Below the pieces are notes generated by a model. It ran no database searches, was not told where the DNA came from, and was given only the letters and a program-made list of their open reading frames with translations. Below are positions 25,773 to 35,268 of a stretch of DNA of 38,152 nt, piece after piece. A program made the translations under genes and the position numbers. Source of the stretch: Ferruginibacter sp. (GTDB taxonomy: Bacteria; Bacteroidota; Bacteroidia; Chitinophagales; Chitinophagaceae); contig JANXSK010000209.1 in NCBI GenBank assembly GCA_025352695.1, positions 1 to 38,152 of the forward strand, written 5' to 3'. The number at the start of each line of letters is the position of its first letter. The stretch's first letter is position 1.

Positions 25773-27515
25773 ATGTCTAAATCTTTATTCAGAACAAAGA
25801 AGATTGAAAGTATTTTAGCCGAAGGAAGTGATGATAGCCACAGTGGTGGAGGGTTAAAGCGGGTGCTTTCTATGAAAGACCTTACGTTTTTTGGTATTGC
25901 AGCCATCTTGGGTGCAGGAAGTTTCAGCAGTTTGGGTGGGGCAGTTTTTCATGGTGGTCCCGGAGTAGTAATTTTATTTATTATTACTGCCATTGCCTGT
26001 GCTTTTACAGCATTTTGTTATTCGGAATTTGCCAGTCGTATACCCGTTGCAGGTAGTGCTTATACATATGCGTATGCTTCTTTTGGCGAACTGTTTGCGT
26101 GGATCATTGGCTGGGCACTTATCATGGAATATTCAATTGGTAATATTTATGTAGCCTATAGCTGGAGCGATTATTTTACTTCCTTTCTCGAAAAAATTGG
26201 TGTGCACATTCCGCAATATTTATGTACCAGTTATATGGAAGTAAAACATGCGATGGTCAACGGCAGTACCAATCCGGATGTGCTGGAAGCATTTAATAAA
26301 GCGCCCATGATTGGGAGTTTAAAAATTATTTTTGATCTGCCTGCTTTTGTTATTAATATCCTCATCACCATGCTGGTGTATCGTGGTATTAAAGAGAGCC
26401 GCAACTTCAGTAATTTAATGGTAATTCTTAAAATGATAGTTGTTGCGTTGGTAATTATTGTTGGTGGTTACCTGGTATTTTCACATGGGCTTACAATTAA
26501 CTGGACACCCGCCAATGATGAAGGCGTAAAGTCTTTTATGCCCAATGGCTTTAGTGGAGTGATGGCAGCAGTAAGTGGTGTATTCTTTGCCTACATTGGT
26601 TTTGATGCAGTGAGTGTGTTGGCAGAAGAGAGTAAAAATCCGCAACGTGATCTACCAAGAGGCATGATCTTATCACTCGTGATTTGTACCATCGTATATA
26701 TTTTACTCACCCTGGTTTTAACCGGGGCTGTTAATTATCGAAAATTTGAAGGGATAGGAGATCCACTGGCATTTATTTTTGAAAAACAAAACCTCAATGT
26801 TGGCTGGATGCAGTTTTTTGTGGCCATCGCTGCTGTAATTGCAATGACAAGTGTGCTGCTCGTTTTTCAAATGGGACAACCACGTATCTGGATGAGCATG
26901 AGCCGTGATGGTTTAATGCCTCGGGTATTTCAAAAGATTCACCCAAAATTTAAAACGCCTTCTTTTGCCACTATTGTTACCGGTTTTGTGGTTGGTGTAC
27001 CCATCTTATTTACCGATAAAACATTTGTGTTAGACTTTACCAGTATTGCTACTTTGTTTGCCTTTGTGTTGGTTTGCGGTGGCGTACTTTTAATTCCACG
27101 AAAAGAAAAGCAAGCAGGTAAATTTCATATCCCTTTTATTAACGGACAATATATTTTTCCATTAATCGTAGTTGGGGCGCTGATATTGGCTCGTAAATTA
27201 TCTGCTACCTACTTTACCGATATGTTTAATTTCGATTTCAGCAGCAATGCCGAGTACACTAGTGGTAAACGAAGTTTTATGGATGTTGCCATACCTAACA
27301 TTACGCTCATCATTTTTTGGTGTAGTGCATTATTGCTTTCGATAGTAACCTTCATTAAAAAATATTCTTTAATTCCACTTATGGGGCTCATCACCTGTAT
27401 GTATTTGCTTACCGGTATGACAAAAAATAACTGGGCATGGTTTCTTGGCTGGTTGTTAATTGGCCTGATCGTTTATTTTTTGTACGGGTATAAAAAAAGT
27501 AAACTGGCTTCTTAA
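25773..27515 (+). CDS. APC-family amino acid permease (cationic amino acid transporter-like)
   Basis: Inner-membrane secondary transporter of 580 residues from the ATG at 25773; a TTG two codons earlier is a weaker alternative. The N-terminus has the APC signature MKDLTFFGIAAILGAGSF followed by SSLGGAVFHGGPG, then FCYSEFASRIPVAGSAYTYAY for TM2-3. GFDAVSVLAEESKNPQRDLP, before TM7, is the usual intracellular consensus. About 12-14 hydrophobic helices are visible. A longer periplasmic loop lies between helices 4 and 5 (about residues 140-185), and an extra insertion near residues 470-505 (ATYFTDMFNFDFSSNAEYTS). Closest in style to YfnA/CAT permeases. The substrate amino acid cannot be told. A separate transcript is likely, with its leader in the preceding AT-rich gap. 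Confidence 0.93.
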   Translation: MSKSLFRTKKIESILAEGSDDSHSGGGLKRVLSMKDLTFFGIAAILGAGSFSSLGGAVFHGGPGVVILFIITAIACAFTAFCYSEFASRIPVAGSAYTYAYASFGELFAWIIGWALIMEYSIGNIYVAYSWSDYFTSFLEKIGVHIPQYLCTSYMEVKHAMVNGSTNPDVLEAFNKAPMIGSLKIIFDLPAFVINILITMLVYRGIKESRNFSNLMVILKMIVVALVIIVGGYLVFSHGLTINWTPANDEGVKSFMPNGFSGVMAAVSGVFFAYIGFDAVSVLAEESKNPQRDLPRGMILSLVICTIVYILLTLVLTGAVNYRKFEGIGDPLAFIFEKQNLNVGWMQFFVAIAAVIAMTSVLLVFQMGQPRIWMSMSRDGLMPRVFQKIHPKFKTPSFATIVTGFVVGVPILFTDKTFVLDFTSIATLFAFVLVCGGVLLIPRKEKQAGKFHIPFINGQYIFPLIVVGALILARKLSATYFTDMFNFDFSSNAEYTSGKRSFMDVAIPNITLIIFWCSALLLSIVTFIKKYSLIPLMGLITCMYLLTGMTKNNWAWFLGWLLIGLIVYFLYGYKKSKLAS

Positions 27516-27781
27516 TTTTTTGTCGGCATTTGTTTTTTATGTCATCATTGTTGTGTCACTCACTTTTACTATATACCATTGTGGTACAGTTGTAAATTTG
27601 TATTTGGAGCTTTGTCAACTCTCCGGGTTTCTGGTTGCTAACGATGGTCTTTTCTCATCAATCGATAAAAAATCACCGCTGTTTTTAGAAGCAGATTTAC
27701 ACTCAATTTTACCATTAATACCTCACAAACTAACCTAACTTTACAGAATTAATCATCATAATAGAAAACAGAAAAGGGGCT

Positions 27782-28795
27782 ATGAAATACGAACCGGGAG
27801 ATAAGATAATAGTACTACTTACCAATGAAGAAGGAAAGGTAGTGGAAATCATGAACGAAAAAATGGTAATGATAGAAGTTAAGGGAGTACGCTTTCCGGC
27901 TTATATGGACCAGATTGATTTTCCTTATTTTAATATGTTTTCACAAAAAAAAGTAGTCGAGAAAAAGAAGATATACGTTGATAATTTAAAACAGGAGAAA
28001 GGAATCACAAAGGCTAAGGTAGATGATAGGGTGTTTATTACATTTATGCCTGTATTTGATAAGGATATTTTTGATGATGATGTGGTAGAAAAACTAAAAA
28101 TATACCTCATCAATCAAACCTCAACTTCGTATACTTTTAATTACAATTTATTTTTTAATGGAGAAAGCAGCTTTCAGTTAAAAAACACCATTGAACCGCT
28201 GCACGAATTTTATTTACATGATGTAAATTTTGAGGACCTGAGTGATAACCCTCGTTTTGACGTGGAATTTTCTTTATCCAATCCAAATAAAATGAAAGCG
28301 CCTTATTTTGAAACTTCTTTAAAATTAAAAGCAAAGCAACTATTTAAAAAAATTGAAGAATTAAAATTAAAGAACGAACCTACTTTTTCCTATTCTTTGT
28401 TTGATACCTATCCCGATAAAATCGATGATGAAAAAGTGGACCTCAGCAAACTTGGTAATGCCGGCTTTAGGCTGTATGATGCTTCACGGGTAAAAGAAAA
28501 TCTTGATCCAGCCCGAACAGTTGTTGATCTGCACATTGAAAAATTAACTGATAGCTGGAAACACCTTAGTAATTTTGAAATATTAACCATTCAATTAAAA
28601 GCATTCGAAAAATTTTACGACCTCGCCATAGCTCACTATCAGCCATCTTTAATTATTATACATGGCGTTGGTACAGGCAAATTAAGAGATGAGATTCATG
28701 ATATTTTAAAATTAAAAAAGGAAGTAAAATCTTTTGTAAACCAATATCATCCTAGTTACGGTTATGGTGCTACGGAAATTTTTTTCGCCTATTAA
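27782..28795 (+). CDS. DUF2027-Smr domain protein
   Basis: 337 residues, soluble. The N-terminal about 200 residues match DUF2027, beginning MKYEPGDKIIVLLTNEEGKV, a small beta-barrel like those of MutS2-associated proteins, followed by a beta-rich segment. The C-terminal Smr domain (about 245-337) has the VDLHIEKL motif (248-255) and HGVGTGKLRDEI (294-305). Smr domains cut or bind branched DNA, or act as RNA endonucleases in ribosome rescue and collision response. This DUF2027-Smr form is typical of Bacteroidota and has no MutS ATPase attached. It stands alone, with a 266-bp gap upstream and AT-rich sequence downstream. The nucleic acid it acts on is not settled by sequence. Confidence 0.92.
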   Translation: MKYEPGDKIIVLLTNEEGKVVEIMNEKMVMIEVKGVRFPAYMDQIDFPYFNMFSQKKVVEKKKIYVDNLKQEKGITKAKVDDRVFITFMPVFDKDIFDDDVVEKLKIYLINQTSTSYTFNYNLFFNGESSFQLKNTIEPLHEFYLHDVNFEDLSDNPRFDVEFSLSNPNKMKAPYFETSLKLKAKQLFKKIEELKLKNEPTFSYSLFDTYPDKIDDEKVDLSKLGNAGFRLYDASRVKENLDPARTVVDLHIEKLTDSWKHLSNFEILTIQLKAFEKFYDLAIAHYQPSLIIIHGVGTGKLRDEIHDILKLKKEVKSFVNQYHPSYGYGATEIFFAY

Positions 28796-29277
28796 GTTTC
28801 CTGCTACTTTTCACTTATTATTCAACAAAAACTTTTTTGTAAAATAAATCAGGTAATAGGTTTGGCTTGATAATAGTACTTTTTTGTTTAAAGTATTGTA
28901 TTCTAAAATGTTTTAATTGCTAATAATGGGTAATAGTAGTTAATTGTTGGTAAAACAATTTTGACTATTTAAAATGTTTAATAATTGATCACAAAATTAT
29001 AAACTGTAATTGGGTAATCCTTTCTACCAAGCGGGTGTTTATATTCACATAGATATTATATGTATTTAAAAAATAAAGTAATGAGCCGAAACTTTGATAA
29101 ATACTAAAGTGATTATTAGCAAAGATTTTTGGTACTCAAGTATTATGCTATCTAAAGATTTAGGTTAAACTTAATTTACCCTATTAGGAATAATTATCTC
29201 AGCTGCAAACATTTAAGATATTTTGTATATAAATTAAAAATTGTTTTTATATCTTAAAAAAATTATATTGAAAATAT
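28796..29277. other. intergenic, 482 bp, no gene seen
   Basis: Very AT-rich spacer between the Smr gene and the secreted protease. All six frames are broken by frequent stops. No clear terminator or TAnnTTTG element could be fixed; the protease promoter must lie in its 3' half. Confidence 0.5.
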
Positions 29278-30909
29278 ATGGTATACATAAAAAGATGTTT
29301 TCTTGTGTTTTTTGGAATTTTTTTTCTGTCAATTGCAACCCAAGCTCAGCATATTAAAAAATCTTTACTGTGTGATTTGGTAGTCCAAAAACACCAAACT
29401 ATTAAAATATTTTATAAGGCAGCACTTTTTAAGGAAAATACGAATTACAAAATCATTAAAGAAAAAAAGTCGCTTTCAAAAAAAATTGCGTTGTTATTGA
29501 ATAAGCAAGCCACAACAAAAATATTTTTAAATAAGCCTAACGCAATTGCTTTATCTCTTCCATTAGGCAAAGGCAATCAAAAAATACTGGAGTTGGTAAA
29601 ACAAGATATCAATACTGGTTTTGATTTCGATTTTGGAACAATTGATGTAAAAGGCAAGCAACATAAAAAATCAAATGATCAGGGCCTCCATTATCGGGGA
29701 TATGTAAAAGGCGATAGTTCTTCACTTGCATGTTTAAGCATCTTTGCAAATGGCCAGGTGCTAGGTATTTTTTGTAATAAGGAAGGTAATTTTAATATAG
29801 CAAAATTGCCAAATACAGCAAATGAATATGTACTATACAATAGTAAAAACTTACAATTACGCCTGAATTTCGAATGCAGTACTTCTGAAAATGCAGTAAT
29901 TTCTTCCTTTAAAAATAAAGTGCAACAGGTGTTATCGGCCACTTCAATAGTGTCAACCTCTACCTGTAAAAAAATAAATTTATATTGGGAAGCGGGCTAT
30001 AAATTGTTTCACAATAATTTTAATGATGATACTACCGCTACACAAAATTATTTAACAGGTATTTTTAACCAGGTTTCAACTATGTATCAAAATGAAGGGA
30101 TACAAGTAGAACTAAGTAATTGTTATGTTTGGATATGTGTAGACCCTTACACTGAAACTGCAGCTTCTTTAGCACTTGATGGTTTTAAAGCAAGATGGAA
30201 TGTAGCAGGGAATACTTTTAAGGGTGATTTTGCAATGCTGATTGATGGAGCGCCTACAAATAATGGCGGGCAGGCCTTTTTACTTGATAATAATTTGTGT
30301 GATCGTAACGATGCTTTTGGGTATTGTAATGTGTACGGAGCTTACAATGGCGTGCCGGTTTACTCCTGGGATGTTCACGTGTTAACTCATGAAACGGGGC
30401 ATTTACTAGGTGCCCATCATACCCATTGGTGTGGATGGAATACCGGTGCATTGGGTGCTTGTGGTGCTATTGATAATTGTTACAAATTAGAGCCGGGTAA
30501 TAATTGCAGCACCTGCACATTTACAAATAACAGTAATAAAAATCCTGCTGATTTTACTGGTACTATTATGAGCTATTGCCATTTAAAATCGAATGTGGGT
30601 GTTAACCTTGCTAATGGATTTGGGCCTTTACCTGGAGCTACCATTCGTAATAATGTAAGTTTATCCGTTTGTGCTACAAAATTTACTAAATGGACTGGGA
30701 GAGTAAGTGCCGATTGGGAAACTACAGGCAATTGGACTTGTGGTATTTTACCTGATGCAACTACAGAAGTTATTATTGAGGGCGGGCTAAAATATTATCC
30801 GGTGGTTAAAAAAACAGGGATTTGCAAAAGCCTAAAACAATCGCCTGGTACAAGTATAAAAGTTAATTCAGGTGCTACACTAACTATTGCCGGATTACCA
30901 AATCATTGA
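29278..30909 (+). CDS. secreted reprolysin-like zinc metalloprotease (metzincin)
   Basis: Exported protease of 543 residues. A signal peptide with a basic YIKR and hydrophobic run ends at ATQAQ (residue 24). About 200 residues of pro-region follow, then the metzincin catalytic domain. The zinc site HETGHLLGAHH is at 371-381 (H371, H375, H381, E372) and the Met-turn is IMSYCHL around M431, so the active site is complete. Many cysteines between 280 and 435 suggest disulfides. The C-terminal about 75 residues (WTGRVSADWETTGNWTCG, then VNSGATLTIAG) form a small beta module seen in Bacteroidota surface proteins. No type IX sorting domain follows, so the protein may be released or periplasmic. Its target is unknown. 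Confidence 0.88.
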   Translation: MVYIKRCFLVFFGIFFLSIATQAQHIKKSLLCDLVVQKHQTIKIFYKAALFKENTNYKIIKEKKSLSKKIALLLNKQATTKIFLNKPNAIALSLPLGKGNQKILELVKQDINTGFDFDFGTIDVKGKQHKKSNDQGLHYRGYVKGDSSSLACLSIFANGQVLGIFCNKEGNFNIAKLPNTANEYVLYNSKNLQLRLNFECSTSENAVISSFKNKVQQVLSATSIVSTSTCKKINLYWEAGYKLFHNNFNDDTTATQNYLTGIFNQVSTMYQNEGIQVELSNCYVWICVDPYTETAASLALDGFKARWNVAGNTFKGDFAMLIDGAPTNNGGQAFLLDNNLCDRNDAFGYCNVYGAYNGVPVYSWDVHVLTHETGHLLGAHHTHWCGWNTGALGACGAIDNCYKLEPGNNCSTCTFTNNSNKNPADFTGTIMSYCHLKSNVGVNLANGFGPLPGATIRNNVSLSVCATKFTKWTGRVSADWETTGNWTCGILPDATTEVIIEGGLKYYPVVKKTGICKSLKQSPGTSIKVNSGATLTIAGLPNH

Positions 30910-30996
30910 TAAAAAATACATAGATACTATAAGATTTATTAATATCCACGTTGAGTGGAAAGCTATTTATTCCAGCCTTAAAAAGTGTAATAAAAA

Positions 30997-31842
30997 TTAT
31001 TTATTAAAAGTAGATCGCATCGCTTTCAACATCCCATTGGTTGACCATGTGCCAGGAACTATCATGCGCCTAATAGTATAAAGTGGTTCAACAGTATCTC
31101 TTTTGGTGGATAAAATAAAGGCAAGTTTGTAATTGCGGCTTTTAATTTCTGGTATGGCAGCTTGGTTCCATAAACCAAAAGGATACGCAAAATATTTTAT
31201 TGATTTGCCTGTGATAGCCTCTAGTTGTTTTCTTGGTTTTACTAACTGTGTATCCCAATCGGCTCCCTGGTATTTAGTAACCATATGATGATCCCAGGTG
31301 TGGCCAGCAATTACATGTCCGCTATCAGATAAGTTTTTAATTTGATCTTTGCTCATATACCTGGGACGGTTAATTGAAATTGTCATGATAAAATAAACTC
31401 CTTTAAAACCATATTTATTCATTTCCGGTATTCCTATACTGTATTGTTCTTCATCTGTATCATCAAAAGTAAGCATAACTGGCTTTGCTGGTAAAGGTCC
31501 ATCATGTACCAAATATTCATATAATTGGTCTGGTAAAATGGTAGAATAGCCACTGTCTGATAAAGCTTTCATTTGTGCTGCAAATGCTGCAGGCGTTACA
31601 GAATAACTTTTCATGCTTTCACTTTCACCTGCCTTAAAATTTCTTATATGGTGGTAACACAATACTGGAACTTCTTTTTTTGAAAGAATAGTAGCAATGT
31701 CTGCCAGTTGTTTTTTTGTTTCAATTATTTTATTCTCAGATGGATTTATTGTAACGGTTTCTTTTTTTACTTTTTCGGCTGGTGTTGAACATCCTACTAA
31801 AAAAAGGAAAGAAATAAAGCTTACTGTCCAGATATTTTTCAT
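30997..31842 (-). CDS. lipoprotein polysaccharide deacetylase (CE4/NodB domain)
   Basis: Carbohydrate esterase family 4 enzyme that removes acetyl groups from N-acetylated glycans such as peptidoglycan, chitin-like or exopolysaccharide chains. 281 residues. Lipobox LVGC gives C18, so it is anchored in the envelope. The NodB domain begins about residue 58 (VPVLCYHHI). Motif 1 is TFDD (125-128; D127 base, D128 metal). Motif 2 is HTWDH (H181 and H185 metal ligands). AYPFG at 219-223 stands where motif 3 is expected. The zinc triad D-H-H is intact. It lies 33 bp downstream of another lipoprotein gene on the same strand, so the pair is probably one operon. Confidence 0.92.
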   Translation of the reverse strand: MKNIWTVSFISFLFLVGCSTPAEKVKKETVTINPSENKIIETKKQLADIATILSKKEVPVLCYHHIRNFKAGESESMKSYSVTPAAFAAQMKALSDSGYSTILPDQLYEYLVHDGPLPAKPVMLTFDDTDEEQYSIGIPEMNKYGFKGVYFIMTISINRPRYMSKDQIKNLSDSGHVIAGHTWDHHMVTKYQGADWDTQLVKPRKQLEAITGKSIKYFAYPFGLWNQAAIPEIKSRNYKLAFILSTKRDTVEPLYTIRRMIVPGTWSTNGMLKAMRSTFNK

Positions 31843-31875
31843 GAATTTAAAAGTATAAAAGTAAATTGCTAAAGA

Positions 31876-32913
31876 TTATTGATATTGTATGTAGATAGGT
31901 TTTGGCGTAAATTTTAGTAATTCTTCCGGAGTATACATACCACTTGTGTTTGGTTTTGTATCATTTTTATAAAACAATTTAAAACCCGTAAACTGAACTG
32001 GTTCTTTAAAAATATAGCGCAGATAAGTAGATCTTTTCAAAATTTTATCTCCAAATCCATCCATGTCCATCACTACCTGCACTTCCGGCACTTTTTTAAT
32101 TCTTTCAAAACCAGTAACCATACCTTGGGTAAAACGGTGAACCACCAATATCTTTGGTGTAAGATTATTTTTACGAACAATGTCTGCAAGGTAATCGATG
32201 GCATCATTGATATCTTCTGCATTAAAAGAACCAATTTTTCTACCTGGTATTTCTCCGTTTTTGAGAGAAAATTCGGGATCAATTCCTAAATGAACATTGG
32301 GTAATTTAAGGTATTTTTCAAGTGAAGGTACTTCCTCTTTTACAGAACTATGACCAACCTGAATATCTAAAAATACCAATGCATTGATAGGCTTTGCCCA
32401 ATTCATAATGGTATCAATTTGGCTAGATGGCATTCTCATGCGGTGTTTATTATCCTTACCGGGCGCAGCTTGCGCAGTACTAGCTATATAATGCAAGGCA
32501 GGAATAACTTTAACTGTTGTATCAGCAGCCTGCCATTTAGCTACTTCTTCCAGTAATTTTTTAAGCATTTCCTCTCGAGGAAATTCTCCTAAAGCGCCCA
32601 TTCTTTTTGAATATAAATTTCCATAATAAGCAACGATTCTATTATAAGGAAGTAGTGCTCCTGCTAATGGATAAGGAGCTTTAACAGGCCATTTACCGGT
32701 AGAATCATTGTTGCTTAATGCAATCATTTTTTTATTATATGCCGCAGTATCTATTGGCTGAGCACTGGGTTTTACTTCCGGCAAAACTTTTGCAATTACC
32801 TGGGCTGTTTCTTTTTTTTCAGCAGTAGAATTGGCTTGGTTACAACCACAACTTAACGCCAATATAAAGGGGGGAAAAAAACAACACACGAGTACACTAA
32901 CCTGATTTTTCAT
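31876..32913 (-). CDS. conserved lipoprotein, possible TIM-barrel carbohydrate protein
   Basis: 345 residues beginning with a lipoprotein signal (hydrophobic run then ALSCGC; the lipidated Cys is C22 or C24) and a proline/threonine-poor linker. The main domain starts at about residue 85 with YPLAGALLPYNRIVAYYGN. It alternates predicted strands and helices (KVIPALHYIAS, NALVFLDIQVG, VHLGIDPEFSL, KILVVHRFT, VQVVMDMDGFG), the rhythm of a TIM barrel with acidic residues at strand ends, as in glycosidases. I do not recognise a named family. Pairing with a CE4 deacetylase in one transcript suggests it binds or cleaves the same glycan. Both points are inference. Reading frame and length look complete. 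Confidence 0.75.
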   Translation of the reverse strand: MKNQVSVLVCCFFPPFILALSCGCNQANSTAEKKETAQVIAKVLPEVKPSAQPIDTAAYNKKMIALSNNDSTGKWPVKAPYPLAGALLPYNRIVAYYGNLYSKRMGALGEFPREEMLKKLLEEVAKWQAADTTVKVIPALHYIASTAQAAPGKDNKHRMRMPSSQIDTIMNWAKPINALVFLDIQVGHSSVKEEVPSLEKYLKLPNVHLGIDPEFSLKNGEIPGRKIGSFNAEDINDAIDYLADIVRKNNLTPKILVVHRFTQGMVTGFERIKKVPEVQVVMDMDGFGDKILKRSTYLRYIFKEPVQFTGFKLFYKNDTKPNTSGMYTPEELLKFTPKPIYIQYQ

Positions 32914-33177
32914 AAAGTAAAAATATTGAATTTTAAAAACAAACGAAAAACAGCTATTATAAATTGCTTTTCATAAAAAAATGATATGCAAGATTACAAT
33001 TATCCGGTCAATTAAAAAGGATGGAAATTGATTTAGTCATTATTTTTTAATTGTCTTTAGATAATAACGGTAAAAATTAAAACTCTAATTAAGTTTATTT
33101 CGATTGCCTTGTTATCTAAAAAGAGTTGTTTGTATTTTAATTGAAGTATTGTAATACCATTTATAAATAAAAGGTAG
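32914..33177. other. intergenic, no gene seen
   Basis: AT-rich stretch upstream of the minus-strand lipoprotein operon and of the plus-strand transposase remnant. No clear -7 element for either and no intact open frame. Confidence 0.45.
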
Positions 33178-33203
33178 TCCAATATTTGTTTATTGGATTT
33201 TTT
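33178..33203 (+). terminator. hairpin with T-tract just upstream of the IS630 remnant
   Basis: TCCAATA (33178-33184) pairs with TATTGGA (33191-33197) around TTTGTT and is followed by TTTTTTG. It has the form of an intrinsic terminator facing the transposase gene, although no plus-strand gene ends before it. It may be part of the insertion sequence end, blocking read-through into the transposase. Confidence 0.5.
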
Positions 33204-33235
33204 GTTTTATATTTCGACTATGTAATAAATATACA

Positions 33236-34083
33236 ATGGCACTTCCCTTTCAACTAACAGTAAAAGAAACAATCGTAGCGCTTCGTAAACTTCAACGCAC
33301 AAATAAGGATTTAATAAGCAAACGATTACATATGTTAATAGAGATTAAAAAGCATGAAAAAACAGGTATTTCCAAAAGAGAGTTATCCCGTATAACAGGC
33401 ATTAATCATAACAGTATAGTGAAGTGGCGCAAACTATATAAGCTTTCAGGGATAGAACCATTATTGAAACATGGCCGTGTAGGGGGGGTAAGAAAAGCGT
33501 TGTTAGTCAAGAACTACACAAAAGAATAGAGCTGAAATTAAATGATCCCCAAAATGGCATAAGGGGCTATACTGAACTTTTAGAATGGGTGAATAAAGAA
33601 CTTTCTAAAGACATGAAATATATTACATTGGTAAAATATACAAAACGTCATTTTGGAACTAAAATAAAAGTTGCCAGAAAAAGCCACGTAAAAAAGGATG
33701 AGGAAGCTGTAGCCACTTTTAAAAAAACTTCAGTCAAAGATGCCAAGAAGTAATATTTAAATCGGATATAAAATTGACCAGCATAAACTTGTTCTTTCAG
33801 GATGAAAACAGGTTTGGATTGTTTACACGTAATAGCAAGGCATTAACTGCAAAGGGCGTCAAACCAATTTGTCCATTCCACCAGATATTTAAAACACTTT
33901 ATTTGTTTGGCGCATTCTCTCCCATCATTTGAGATAAATTTCTTTTAGAAATGCCCCACTGCAATGCTGCAAATTTTCAAGTTTTCCTGGATGATTTTTC
34001 TGCACAGAACCCTGACGAGGTTAAAATAATGGTATTGGACTAATGGTGCATTCCACAAAGTAAAAATTTAAAAAATACCGAAT
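33236..34083 (+). pseudogene. IS630-family transposase, frameshifted and truncated
   Basis: Remnant of a Tc1/mariner-like DDE transposase. Frame 1 (33236-33529) holds the N-terminal helix-turn-helix (TGISKRELSRITGINHNSIV). At a run of seven G residues the sense moves to frame 2, from about 33488 to the TAA at 33751 (NDPQNGIRGYTELLEWVN, KYTKRHFGTKIKVA). It then moves to frame 3 from about 33752, with INLFFQDENRFGLFTRN carrying the first catalytic Asp. An internal TGA at 33930 and a TAA at 34041 follow. The second Asp region (MVLD, then NGAFHK one base out of frame) is reached, but the region with the catalytic Glu and LPPYSPELNP-type motif is absent. So there are at least two frameshifts, two stops and a 3' truncation: dead. 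Confidence 0.9.
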
Positions 34084-34130
34084 AAAAAAGTTTTTAATTG
34101 AATATTTTTCAAAAAATCTGCAAAAAAGGT

Positions 34131-35207
34131 TTAGATCACCAGTGTTTCCTGTGCAATAAACAATGAAACTTTTGATTGCAACAGATCTTCTTTTGCAAGT
34201 AATTGTTGCAATAATTCCAGTTGATTATTACACCTGATTAAATTGTGGCCGGGGTATTTTGACCCATAATAAACGTCATTGTTAAGGTAATCGGCTAAAA
34301 AACGGATCGCCTGCATGTAAATCATGAATTTACCTGCATACACAAAATAATTTTTTTCTTCTTCACTTAACTCGTTTTTCATTTCACTTAAATATCCCTC
34401 TACTATTGCATGAAAATAGGATTCCCGAATCTGAATTTTCGAAAAATCACTTTCTTCTTCACTTACTGGCGAAACGTAAGTGCGTATCATATCTCCCACA
34501 TCACTTATAAAATATCCGGGCATTACCGTATCAAGATCTATTACGCAAAGTCCTTTACCACTTTTATCAAATAATACATTGCTGATTTTTGTGTCGTGGT
34601 GGGTAACCCTCTTTTTAAAAAATGGATTACTTTGAATTTGGTTAAAAATATCAACAATATTTTTTTGCGCTATTATATACGAAATTGATTTTTCGCTTTC
34701 TTTGATACGCTCTTTATTTCCTTTTTGAAGTGCTTCTTCAAATTGATGATAGCGCAATGTTAGATTATGAAAATCAGGAAGTGTAATTTGTAGTTTATTA
34801 ATATCAAATGCAGAAAGTAATTTGGTAAATTTCCCAAATTGCCTGGCTCCTTCAAAAGCAATGGCTGCATTGGCAACTGTATCGAATGTAACTGATCCCT
34901 TAACAAACTTAAACATTCTGCAATAGCCTATTTCCGGCAAAAAAAACATTTCTTCATTGTGTATTGTAGCCACCAGGTTTACAAAAAGATAGTCAGGAAA
35001 AAATGTCTTAAAAAAAATATTTAGTTGACGAAGATTTTCAGCAATGATGGCTGGCGTAGTAAATATTGAGTTATTTATTTTTTGAAAAATAAATGATTGA
35101 TCCCCGTAATTTAAAATCCAAGTATTATTAATGAGCCCATTTCCAAAAGGTTTTAAGGTGCATTCGTTTTCCGGAAAGTCATACTGTTTTGCAATTAACC
35201 CAAGCAT
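34131..35207 (-). CDS. APH-fold sugar kinase, N-acetylhexosamine 1-kinase-like
   Basis: Phosphotransferase of the aminoglycoside kinase fold. The closest recognisable relatives are NahK-type N-acetylhexosamine 1-kinases, which make GlcNAc-1-P or GalNAc-1-P in salvage of mucin and glycan sugars. The ATG at 35207 gives 358 residues; a longer frame starts with TTG at 35237. N-lobe: KPFGNGLINNTWIL. Catalytic loop HHDTKISN (H204, D205, N210) and metal loop VIDLDTVMPG (D224) are intact. YAGKFMIYMQAIRFLADYL fits the NahK C-terminal helices. A good -7 element and a LacI-type operator lie upstream, and the lacI-family gene is 98 bp further up on the same strand, so its expression is probably controlled by that regulator. 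Confidence 0.85.
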   Translation of the reverse strand: MLGLIAKQYDFPENECTLKPFGNGLINNTWILNYGDQSFIFQKINNSIFTTPAIIAENLRQLNIFFKTFFPDYLFVNLVATIHNEEMFFLPEIGYCRMFKFVKGSVTFDTVANAAIAFEGARQFGKFTKLLSAFDINKLQITLPDFHNLTLRYHQFEEALQKGNKERIKESEKSISYIIAQKNIVDIFNQIQSNPFFKKRVTHHDTKISNVLFDKSGKGLCVIDLDTVMPGYFISDVGDMIRTYVSPVSEEESDFSKIQIRESYFHAIVEGYLSEMKNELSEEEKNYFVYAGKFMIYMQAIRFLADYLNNDVYYGSKYPGHNLIRCNNQLELLQQLLAKEDLLQSKVSLFIAQETLVI

Positions 35208-35234
35208 GTAACAAATTAAAATGTAAATATTACA

Positions 35235-35242
35235 CAAAAATA
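35235..35242 (-). promoter_or_regulatory. -7 element of the kinase promoter
   Basis: The minus strand reads TATTTTTG, an exact TAnnTTTG match, 27 bp before the ATG at 35207. It also argues against translation from the TTG at 35237, which overlaps it. Confidence 0.55.
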
Positions 35243-35268
35243 AAGTTCCCTTTTCATTTAACCATCAG

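Noticed and set aside
27520..27738. 72-codon plus-strand frame after the APC permease
   Set aside because: It begins with TTG, has no family resemblance and sits in an ordinary leader region; probably chance.
30887..31081. 64-codon plus-strand frame after the protease
   Set aside because: Overlaps the 3' ends of the protease and the deacetylase genes and has no protein-like features.
33480..33495. Seven-G run considered as an active programmed frameshift site
   Set aside because: Downstream stops and a truncated catalytic domain mean no functional transposase could result, so this copy cannot support the claim.
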